Translations under genes and position numbers: made by a program
Part shown: positions 15,338-22,130 of the stretch, piece after piece
Position numbering within the stretch: position 1 is the first letter of the stretch
How the letters are laid out: every line of letters starts with the position of its first letter
The notes under the pieces: model-generated
Database searches by the model: none
Told to the model about the DNA's origin: nothing
Seen by the model: only the letters and a program-made list of their open reading frames with translations
Assembly: GCA_964485695.1 (NCBI GenBank)
Contig: CAZAKZ010000072.1
Coordinates: 1 to 27,569, forward strand
DNA length: 27,569 nucleotides
Direction: 5' to 3'
Source of the DNA: CAZAKZ01 sp964485695
GTDB lineage: Bacteria > Planctomycetota > JAFGQW01

Positions 15338-16147
15338 TTACGAATCGTCCTTGCGGTTCTCCCCGTGCTTGGAGCGGAGCTTGAATCCCATGAAGCCGCG
15401 CTTGGACGGGCCGCGGAGAAAGTCGGCCAGCTTCCGGCCCGGTTCGGTCTGTACCGTTTCGGCGATGACCTCGATGGCTTTGCTGAAGGTATGCTCGGAA
15501 CGATAGAGCAGGCGGTGGCACTGGCGGATTTCCTGACGTTCCTCCGTGGTGAGGCCGGCTCGACGCATGCCGATGACGTTGGGCCCCACGATGCCGTCGG
15601 GACCGTCCATCATGAACGGCAGCACATCCCCGGTGATCCGGAGTCCCCCACCCACCATGGACAGTTCCCCGATGCGCACGAACTGATGGACGCCGGAGTT
15701 TCCGCCGAAGAAGACCTTGTCCTGGACATGGACGTGGCCGGCCAGGAGGACGCCGTTCGCCATCTTGACGTCGTCGCCGAGGAGGCAGTCGTGGCCCACG
15801 TGGGCGGTGGACATGATCAGGCACCGGCTGCCGACGATGGTGGCGGCGTCGAATTCGGCGGCCCTGTGAACCGACGCCCCCTCTCGGATGATGGTCTCGT
15901 CCCCGATGCGCGTGTAGGTGACGGAACCGTCGAAGGAGAGGTCCTGGGGCACGTGGCCGACCACGGCAAAGGGGTGGACCTCGCACCGCTGGCCCAGGGT
16001 GGTGTATTGACCCACGAAGGCGTGCGGAAAGATCCGGGTACCCGCGCCGATGCGCACGTCGCCCTCGATGATGGCGTAGGCACCGATGTCCACGTTGGAA
16101 TGGATCTCTGCGGTCTCGTGGACGACAGCAGTGGCATGGATTGCCAT
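15338..16147 (-). CDS. lpxA: Acyl-[ACP]--UDP-N-acetylglucosamine O-acyltransferase
   Basis: A 269-residue left-handed beta-helix acyltransferase that catalyses the first step of lipid A synthesis, moving a (hydroxy)acyl chain from ACP to UDP-GlcNAc in the cytoplasm. Hexapeptide repeats (I/V-G-x-x-x pattern) run from residue 5 to about 185. STAHVGHDC (113-121) supplies the histidines equivalent to E. coli H122 and the catalytic H125 (here H116 and H119). H138 and H154 match H144 and H160. The C-terminal helical domain follows from GMRRAGLTTEERQEIRQ. Length fits LpxA (262 in E. coli). ATG 16147 is used because an upstream extension to 16300 is non-coding. Unusually, no lpxD, fabZ or lpxB neighbours are present; it sits with terC. 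A paralog acting on another sugar nucleotide is less likely but possible. Confidence 0.9.
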   Translation of the reverse strand: MAIHATAVVHETAEIHSNVDIGAYAIIEGDVRIGAGTRIFPHAFVGQYTTLGQRCEVHPFAVVGHVPQDLSFDGSVTYTRIGDETIIREGASVHRAAEFDAATIVGSRCLIMSTAHVGHDCLLGDDVKMANGVLLAGHVHVQDKVFFGGNSGVHQFVRIGELSMVGGGLRITGDVLPFMMDGPDGIVGPNVIGMRRAGLTTEERQEIRQCHRLLYRSEHTFSKAIEVIAETVQTEPGRKLADFLRGPSKRGFMGFKLRSKHGENRKDDS

Positions 16148-16232
16148 GTCTATCCCTATTTTCCTTGTCTGCAAGGAGTTACGCGGCTCGATCCGGACCA
16201 CCCCGCGGGGCGTCCGGACCTTTGGAGCGGGG

Positions 16233-16241
16233 ATTCTAACA
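16233..16241 (-). promoter_or_regulatory. Extended -10 promoter candidate for lpxA
   Basis: On the minus strand TG-T-TAGAAT forms an extended -10 element about 85 bases before the lpxA ATG. The -35 region is poor, which extended -10 promoters tolerate. The GC-rich leader between it and the gene contains the palindrome CCCCGCGGGG (16201-16210). Confidence 0.4.
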
Positions 16242-16392
16242 AATGGCGTGATCTCCGGCACCCTCCAATAATAATAAGAGAGTTTCCCCATTCGAATCAA
16301 ATCCGGAGTCCGGAAGAGCGTTCTTGACGTGGTCTTTCATTTACAATTCACTGAAGAAAAGGCTTACGGGTAACACGGAAAGAACAGGGAAG

Positions 16393-17448
16393 ATGATCTC
16401 TCGTTTTGCACGGAGAACACGGTTCACCGTCTTGCCGCAAGGTCGTCGGGGATGGCTCCGGTTCCTCGTGTTCATGGTGGTCGTGGTTCTCGTTGCGGTC
16501 TTCGGAACTCTTTTCATGATCTGCATGCCCGGCCGGTCCCATTCCGGCCCCCTTCCCGCCATGACGCCCGAGGAGAGAGCGCTCCAGGAGCGGTTGCATA
16601 CCCACGTGAAAGCCCTGGCCGGAGACATCGGCCCGCGGAGCCTTCTCTTCCGGGACGGGCTGAACCGGGCGGCGGAATATGTGGAGGCGGAGTTCCAGCG
16701 CTTGGGGCTCGAGGTGAAATTTCAACCCTACGAGGTGCAGAGCAAGGAGGTGAGAAACATCGAGGTGGAGTGGACCGGGGATTCCCGGCCCGAGGAGATC
16801 GTTCTCCTCGGCGCCCACTACGACGGCGTCCTCGCCTGCCCGGCGGCCAATGACAACGCCTCGGGCGTGGCGGCTCTCTTCGAGATCGCCCGTCTCCTCC
16901 ACGGCCGTCGCCTCGCACGAACGGTCCGGTTCGTGGCCTTCGTCAACGAGGAGCCGCCCTACTTCGCCACCGAGAACATGGGCAGCCACGTCTACGCGCA
17001 AAGATCAAAAAAGCGAGGCGAGAACATCGTGGCCATGATCGCCCTGGAGACCATCGGCTACTACTCGGACGAGAAGGGCAGCCAGCACTACCCGCCGCCC
17101 TTCAGCTTCTTCTACCCGGACAGGGGGAACTTCATCGGTTTCGTCGGCAATCTCTCCTCGCGGAGGTTGGTCCGGCAGTGCATCGCCTCGTTCCGGAGAC
17201 ACACCCCCTTCCCCTCCGAGGGCGTTACGGCCCCGGCCTGGATGGGGGGCATCCACTGGTCGGACCACCGGTCCTTCTGGAATGCCGGGTACCCGGCCCT
17301 TATGATCACGGACACGGCGCTTTTTCGATACGCCCATTACCACACGGCGCAGGACACTCCCGGGAAACTGACTTACGAGGGCTTTGCGCGCGTGGTGGCC
17401 GGGATTACGCGGATGGTGGAAGAGGTGGCCGGTCTCAAAGGGCCGTGA
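16393..17448 (+). CDS. Membrane-anchored M28 family zinc metallopeptidase
   Basis: A 351-residue protein with a basic N-terminus and one hydrophobic helix (about residues 22-44), so it is probably anchored in the inner membrane with its catalytic domain outside. The M28 (aminopeptidase Y/S type) domain shows the zinc ligands in order: LLGAHYDGV (H142), ANDNASG (bridging D154), FVNEEPP (catalytic E186 and ligand E187), and a late histidine in RYAHYHTAQDT. IALETIGYYS and HWSDHRSFW are further family blocks. Likely an aminopeptidase or glutaminyl-cyclase-like enzyme; the substrate is unknown. ATG 16393 with CAGGGAAG upstream is preferred over an in-frame TTG at 16324 that would precede the basic anchor. 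Its stop is 14 bases from the convergent radical SAM gene with no visible terminator. Confidence 0.88.
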   Translation: MISRFARRTRFTVLPQGRRGWLRFLVFMVVVVLVAVFGTLFMICMPGRSHSGPLPAMTPEERALQERLHTHVKALAGDIGPRSLLFRDGLNRAAEYVEAEFQRLGLEVKFQPYEVQSKEVRNIEVEWTGDSRPEEIVLLGAHYDGVLACPAANDNASGVAALFEIARLLHGRRLARTVRFVAFVNEEPPYFATENMGSHVYAQRSKKRGENIVAMIALETIGYYSDEKGSQHYPPPFSFFYPDRGNFIGFVGNLSSRRLVRQCIASFRRHTPFPSEGVTAPAWMGGIHWSDHRSFWNAGYPALMITDTALFRYAHYHTAQDTPGKLTYEGFARVVAGITRMVEEVAGLKGP

Positions 17449-17462
17449 CGAGGTATAACGGA

Positions 17463-18893
17463 TCAGAGCGGACGGCGGCCGCTTCTCTTTCCGTTGCCAC
17501 TGCTCTTTCCGTTGACATTGCTCTTTCCGTTGACATTGCCACCGTGAGGCGTGCGGACGGGCTCCAGGTCGCGCCAGTCCTGGATGAGATCCTTCTGGAA
17601 GAAGAACCGGCTCTCCCCGAAGGCGGGACGGAGATCGTCGAGCCACGAGGCCTCCTCGTCGAACCGGGCATAGAAGGGGATCCCCACCCAGCGGGGATTT
17701 CGGGCCTGGAGGAACCGCAGGTTGAAGACGCGCTCCCCAGCCACCTCGCTGATGCCGTCCACCACGACCTTGCCCGGCGTGGCCGACATGGAGGGGCCAC
17801 GTACGGTGCGCGACAGACCGGACACATCCCTCAGGGCGCTCCGGTAGATGGCGTGGGCTCGGGCGAGGGGAATCCCATAGTATCGCCTGGCTCCGGTGTC
17901 CCGCTCCACGAACATGTAGTAGGGAATCATGTCGAGGCGCACCTGTTGACGCCACATGTCGGCCCAGACCTTGACGTCGTCGTTGACCTTGCATACGAGA
18001 GGCGACTGGGTGCGAATCACGGCGCCTGTATCCCGCAACCGGCGAATGGCCTCGACCACGGCCCGGGTCTGCAACTCCCTGGGGTGGGTGAAGTGGGCCA
18101 TGAAAGCGAGGTGCTTGCCCCTGCGTACGCAGCGCTCAAGTAAGCGCAGGAGGTCATCGGCATCCCTGTCCGTGGTGAAGCGGAACGGCCAGTACGCAAG
18201 CGCCTTGGTTCCAAGGCGCAGGGTCTGCACGTGGTCCAGATCGTCGGCGAGGAGGGGCTCCAGGAGGTTCTGCAGGTTCCGGGCGGACATGACCATGGGA
18301 TCCCCGCCGGTGATCAGCACATCCGTCACCTTTCGATGCTTTCGGAGATATGTCGTCAGCTGTTGAACGTCGCGGCTCATCTGCTTGAGGTCGCCGTTGC
18401 CCACGAACTGCGACCACCGGAAGCAGTAGCCGCAATACGCATGGCAGGTCTGCCCCTGGGCCGGGAAGTAGAGCACGGTCTCCCGGTACTTGTGCTGGAG
18501 GCCGTCGATGCGTTCACCGTCGAGGACAGGGACGTTTTTCTGGAGCTGGTCACCGGGATTGGGATTCAGGGCGAGTCGAATTTCATGTACGACGGCATCG
18601 ATCTCTTTTCCGGGCGCGCCGCGGTCCAGGAGATCGGCAACGGCGTTGAAATCCTTTGTACGCAGCATGTCACGGTGCGGAAAGGTGAGACGATAGATGG
18701 GATCATCGGGGATGTTCGACCAGTCGATGAGCTGTTCGACGACGTAGTTGTTGACCTTGAAAGGCAACACGCGCGAGACGACACGGAGGTCTCGCCGGAG
18801 TTCCGGAGAAAGGCCTCTGACCTGTGGAAGGCGAACCAGTTTTTCCCCGGGAAAGGAGATCATCTTCAGCACCATCGGGTCGATATGTATCAT
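17463..18893 (-). CDS. KamA-family radical SAM protein (lysine 2,3-aminomutase-like, substrate uncertain)
   Basis: About 476 residues. C150-x3-C154-x2-C157 (CHAYCGYC) binds the radical SAM [4Fe-4S] cluster and ITGGDP (193-198) is the SAM-binding GGD block. TPGK at about residue 374 is the probable PLP lysine, so this is a PLP-dependent aminomutase-type enzyme. In Clostridium lysine 2,3-aminomutase two aspartates (D293, D330) hold the substrate side-chain amine. Here the aligned positions read Arg (FVER, about 330) and Ser (SMSA, about 369), so lysine is unlikely. Glutamate 2,3-aminomutase has Lys and Asn at these sites, so a substrate with a carboxylate is plausible. The start is ATG 18893 with AGGAGG 4 bases upstream. 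The C-terminus ends in a six-residue repeat (NVNGKS) rich in Asn, Gly and Lys. No lysine fermentation genes are nearby. Confidence 0.87.
   Translation of the reverse strand: MIHIDPMVLKMISFPGEKLVRLPQVRGLSPELRRDLRVVSRVLPFKVNNYVVEQLIDWSNIPDDPIYRLTFPHRDMLRTKDFNAVADLLDRGAPGKEIDAVVHEIRLALNPNPGDQLQKNVPVLDGERIDGLQHKYRETVLYFPAQGQTCHAYCGYCFRWSQFVGNGDLKQMSRDVQQLTTYLRKHRKVTDVLITGGDPMVMSARNLQNLLEPLLADDLDHVQTLRLGTKALAYWPFRFTTDRDADDLLRLLERCVRRGKHLAFMAHFTHPRELQTRAVVEAIRRLRDTGAVIRTQSPLVCKVNDDVKVWADMWRQQVRLDMIPYYMFVERDTGARRYYGIPLARAHAIYRSALRDVSGLSRTVRGPSMSATPGKVVVDGISEVAGERVFNLRFLQARNPRWVGIPFYARFDEEASWLDDLRPAFGESRFFFQKDLIQDWRDLEPVRTPHGGNVNGKSNVNGKSSGNGKRSGRRPL
17483..17536. repeat. 18-bp tandem repeat encoding the KamA-like C-terminal tail
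   Basis: Two identical 18-base units (17501-17518 and 17519-17536), preceded by one imperfect copy (17483-17500), encode NVNGKS-type hexapeptides at the extreme C-terminus of the radical SAM protein. Because the unit is a multiple of three, gain or loss of copies would keep the reading frame. Confidence 0.85.
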
Positions 18894-19360
18894 AGATCCT
18901 CCTGAAAACAGCCCACGGATCCGCGCTGTCCTGATCGTCGATGAAACCATCCAGCGAGCGCACTCCTCAGACGCCTGCACGCCGAAGTACCGTGTTTCGA
19001 CACAGTCTCCGTTGCCGATCTTCGATTCTGAAAACTGCAGGCGGTCGCTTGCTTCGCTGCAACGCGGTTGTATATGGCTCCGGCCGGTGCGGAGCACAGT
19101 GATCACACCTGTAGGATCATGCCTGTAGATTTTGTCTGCCCAGTGAAGGTTCGCCCCCAATTCCCTTCAGTGGGAAGCGCAGTCTACCAGGAAGCGGTGG
19201 AAATTACCAGTCGGCAATTGTCCAGACACTGTCCTCGGAAGGTCGGGTGTCTTACCTAACTTGCTGTGATGGAGAGAAATACCTGAAAACAGAGAGGTCG
19301 ATGATGCCGGAAGAAAAACACAAATTATGCGTCTTGCTTTTCGCGATTTTGCAGGGATTT
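18894..19360. other. 467-base gene-free spacer
   Basis: No convincing coding region on either strand; frames lack the GC-rich third positions seen in the neighbours. Visible small features are a GTGT-CGAA-ACAC palindrome near 18995, two CCTGTAG direct repeats near 19110-19130, a GTGATCAC palindrome near 19100, and an AT-rich stretch (about 19300-19370) just after the end of the DUF457-like gene. The stretch presumably holds the promoter and leader of the radical SAM gene, but no boxes are clear enough to call. Confidence 0.5.
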
Positions 19361-20503
19361 TTAAGGTTTTCTGTGCCCTGTCGTCGTGGATCGGTAGCGG
19401 TGAAGAGGCGTCCTCTTGCTGGAGTATCCTGCACCTTCGCGTCCCACAGGTACCCGTATCCCGCTTCGCCCCACCACGTCTTGCCATAGCGCCTTGACCA
19501 GAGTGCCGATGTCGACCGGAGGCGGCCGGCGAAACCGCTGCACTTCCCCCACGCGCGTGCCCGATGAATCGAACCGGGCCTTGATTCCCCACAGGCCTCG
19601 ATCGGGGGGACCGATGGGATAGCCGTACCGCAGATCGTCGATCTCCACGAGAAAGCCTTTTGGGTCCCTCGAAACCCGTGCGGTGACCTGCCCCATGGAG
19701 AACCATCGGAAGGCCTGTCCGAGAGGCGTCTCCAGCACGGTATCGGCCAGGGGATGGGTCTCGGGCGTGAACCGCCTCCAAGCAATCGTGTCCGGATCCA
19801 GGAAGGTGTAGGTTCCGATGCGGATCTCTCCGTGTCGCCGTACTACTACCCGCCGGAGAACCAGCTGAAGGAGGGTGGGATAGCACCGGATCCGTGCGTC
19901 TCGCACGCCTTCGGCCTCCAGGTGCCTTCGCACAACGGCCTCGGCCCTCAGGTTCATTCCGTATCCCAGCAGCAGGTACGTGGTGGTGAGTGCCAGGGCT
20001 GCGATGGCGGCCCGGCGCCCGGCGCGGAGAGCGCGCCGCTTGCGCCAGCCAGTGATGAGCGCCGCCAGGAGCAGCCCGGTGTAGGCGGGATCGATGATGC
20101 CGATGCCGTTCAGGGCAAAACGGTGGTGCGTCAGGGGCCACAGGAGCTGGGTTCCGTACGCGGTGAAGATGTCCAGAAGCGGATGGGTAAGGATCGCGGC
20201 CAGGAAGAGCCCGATCCAGGCGTTCAGCGGGGAAGGATCCTCGGGGCCGGATTTCCTCCGAGTCCATCGCCACACCCCATACCCGAGGAGTGGCCCCACC
20301 ACGAGTCCGAAGAAGAGGGAATGGGTGGGGCCCCGGTGGCAGTAGTATTCGCCCCAGGGGCCGAGGCTGGCGGAGACGACCATGTCCAGGTCGGGCAGGA
20401 GTCCGGCCAGGGCGCCCCACCCCACCGCCCGCCGGCCCAGCCTGTGGCTGTAGAGCGCCTGGCCCACGGCCGCGCCCAGGACGATCTGCGTGGGTGTGTC
20501 CAT
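19361..20503 (-). CDS. YdjM/DUF457-like membrane-bound metal-dependent hydrolase
   Basis: A 380-residue protein. The N-terminal half is the YdjM/DUF457 membrane domain: MDTPTQIVLGAAVGQ start, GALAGLLPDLD, HRGPTHSLFF and LTHPLLDIFTAYGTQLLWP, the His/Asp pattern that gave the family its metal-dependent hydrolase label. About four to five hydrophobic helices lie before residue 190 (the last around ALALTTTYLLLGYGM). The C-terminal half (200-355) is soluble, with alternating strands (GEIRIGTYTFLDPDTIAW, FLVEIDDLRYG), and ends in a basic tail. The family is widespread; its real substrate is unknown, and links to DNA damage response in E. coli YdjM come only from its LexA control. Start ATG 20503. 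Divergent from the vWA gene. Confidence 0.85.
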   Translation of the reverse strand: MDTPTQIVLGAAVGQALYSHRLGRRAVGWGALAGLLPDLDMVVSASLGPWGEYYCHRGPTHSLFFGLVVGPLLGYGVWRWTRRKSGPEDPSPLNAWIGLFLAAILTHPLLDIFTAYGTQLLWPLTHHRFALNGIGIIDPAYTGLLLAALITGWRKRRALRAGRRAAIAALALTTTYLLLGYGMNLRAEAVVRRHLEAEGVRDARIRCYPTLLQLVLRRVVVRRHGEIRIGTYTFLDPDTIAWRRFTPETHPLADTVLETPLGQAFRWFSMGQVTARVSRDPKGFLVEIDDLRYGYPIGPPDRGLWGIKARFDSSGTRVGEVQRFRRPPPVDIGTLVKALWQDVVGRSGIRVPVGREGAGYSSKRTPLHRYRSTTTGHRKP

Positions 20504-20592
20504 GATGCCCGGCCCTTCGCCTGCCCGATGGATTTATTCGGACTTCTTATTCCAGCAACTGTCATACGGTCGTCTTCAACGCTTCAACCTCT

Positions 20593-20600
20593 GGTATAGG
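20593..20600 (+). promoter_or_regulatory. Extended -10 promoter candidate for the vWA gene
   Basis: TG-G-TATAGG, an extended -10 element about 49 bases before the ATG at 20649. No strong -35 box is seen; the nearest is TTCAAC at 20575, which is too close. The other strand of this 145-base divergent region shows no clear promoter. Confidence 0.35.
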
Positions 20601-20648
20601 CCGAAACCGCACGGTCATCAACAAGGCATCCACACAAGGAGACGAACC

Positions 20649-22106
20649 ATGCCAGCAGACAAGTTCCGTATCTCATTCCTGCGCCGGGCGCCGGTCGTTC
20701 TGGCGGCCGTCATCCTGGTCTTCACTCATGCGGCCGTGCCCCAGCAGGGAGTCTCCATTTACGGCGCAAGCCGGACGCAAAGCCTCGCCGATCTGGGCCA
20801 GGTGCCCTCGGTGGAGGACGTGGTGGTGGAGGACTGGATCAACTACCACCGCCACTGCCTGCCCATGCCCCGGGCGGGTCGCAGCGTGGGCCTGGATGTT
20901 CGCTGGGGCGGCAGTGCCATCCGGCCCGGAGGCTACGGCGTGCTCCAGGTCGGCTTCACCACGCCCGAGGTCCACGACACCCGACACCTGCCGCCGCTGA
21001 ACCTGGTGCTGGTCATGGACTGCAGTGGCTCCATGGCCGATGCCGACAAGATGGACCGGGTCAAGGAGTCGCTCCTCACCCTGGTGAACCGGCTGAGATC
21101 CCGGGACATCCTCTCCATCGTGGCCTACGACGACCGGGCGTGGGTGGCGGTTCCCGCCGCGTGCCTCGAGGACCGGTGCCGGGTGAAGCGGGCCATTCGC
21201 CGCCTGGAACCGGGCGGATACACCAACCTGCACGCCGGACTCATGCTGGGCTTCGAGGAGGCTTGCAAGCACTTCGATTCCGACCACACGAACCGCGTCC
21301 TCCTCCTCACCGACGGCATTGCCAACCGGGGTGTCACGGACACGGAGACCATAGTCCGGCACTGCCGCCCCTACTATGACCGGGGCATCGACCTTGCCAC
21401 CATCGGCGTCGGAAAGGACCTGAACCGGGACCTGCTCGAGGACCTGGCCCGCGGCGGCCGGGGTCTCTTTCACTTCGTGGCCGACGCCAAGGACATCCAG
21501 AAGGTCTTCCTGAAGGAGGTCCAGAGCCTGATGGCGCCCGCGGCCCGGTGCGTGCGCCTCGACATCACCCCCCACCCCGACCTCGAGGTGATCCGCCTCT
21601 TCGGATACCAACCCAAGCGTCTCGGTGCTTCGATCCGCCTGCATCTGAACGACATGAACCACGGCGTCACCCAGGTGGTGCTCGTCAAGTTCAAGGCCCG
21701 CAGCTTCGCGGAGGCCGGGTGTTTGCCCGTCGAGGTGCGCCTGGCGTACCAGGACGTGAAACAGAAGAAACCGGTGGTTGAGCGCGCCGTGGCGCACGTG
21801 CGCCTCTCAGAGACGACGGCCTTGTCCCCCCTCGAGGACGTCGAGGTGAAGAAGAACTACACCATTGCCCGTATGGCCCGGACCTTGAAGGACATGGCCA
21901 GGGCCTGGAGGGGCCGGCGCTACGAGAAGGCCGAGACCCTGGTGAATCGCACCCTGAACCAGGTGCGGCACCGCTACCCGAGCGGCCAGGACAGGGATAT
22001 CCGCCGCGTCTTCGAGACCCTGGAAAAGTATCGTGCCGTGATCTGTAGAGCCAATGCCTGGCGCAAAGACCGGTGCAGGGAATCGTGCAGGGGCCAGGAG
22101 TGGTGA
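20649..22106 (+). CDS. Secreted von Willebrand factor type A domain protein (YfbK-like)
   Basis: A 485-residue protein. A basic N-terminus and hydrophobic core (about 14-30, ending THAAVPQQ) form a signal peptide. EDVVVEDWINYHRH (56-69) matches the segment found before the vWA domain in YfbK-type proteins. The vWA domain begins with LNLVLVMDCSGSMA: D124-x-S126-x-S128 is the metal-ion-dependent adhesion site, completed by the Thr in GGYTNLHAG and the Asp in LLTDGIAN. After the domain a beta-rich region (about 300-410) and a helical C-terminus with basic residues follow, resembling the DUF3520-type tail. Such proteins bind ligands through Mg2+ in the periplasm or on the surface; the ligand is unknown. 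ATG with AAGGAGAC upstream; an extension to 20490 is rejected because it would hide the signal peptide. Convergent with the next gene at 24 bases. Confidence 0.92.
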   Translation: MPADKFRISFLRRAPVVLAAVILVFTHAAVPQQGVSIYGASRTQSLADLGQVPSVEDVVVEDWINYHRHCLPMPRAGRSVGLDVRWGGSAIRPGGYGVLQVGFTTPEVHDTRHLPPLNLVLVMDCSGSMADADKMDRVKESLLTLVNRLRSRDILSIVAYDDRAWVAVPAACLEDRCRVKRAIRRLEPGGYTNLHAGLMLGFEEACKHFDSDHTNRVLLLTDGIANRGVTDTETIVRHCRPYYDRGIDLATIGVGKDLNRDLLEDLARGGRGLFHFVADAKDIQKVFLKEVQSLMAPAARCVRLDITPHPDLEVIRLFGYQPKRLGASIRLHLNDMNHGVTQVVLVKFKARSFAEAGCLPVEVRLAYQDVKQKKPVVERAVAHVRLSETTALSPLEDVEVKKNYTIARMARTLKDMARAWRGRRYEKAETLVNRTLNQVRHRYPSGQDRDIRRVFETLEKYRAVICRANAWRKDRCRESCRGQEW

Positions 22107-22130
22107 GAACCGTACATCTCGTTCTGGTCC

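Noticed and set aside
14570..16327. 585-codon open frame on the plus strand opposite terC and lpxA
   Set aside because: It spans two real genes and their spacer on the other strand and has shadow-type composition.
17483..17536. CRISPR-like repeat
   Set aside because: Units are directly adjacent without spacers and are in frame with the radical SAM gene.
19140..19200. tRNA-like stretch on the minus strand
   Set aside because: It has a possible anticodon-like stem but no proper T-loop (GGTTCGA) or acceptor stem pairing.
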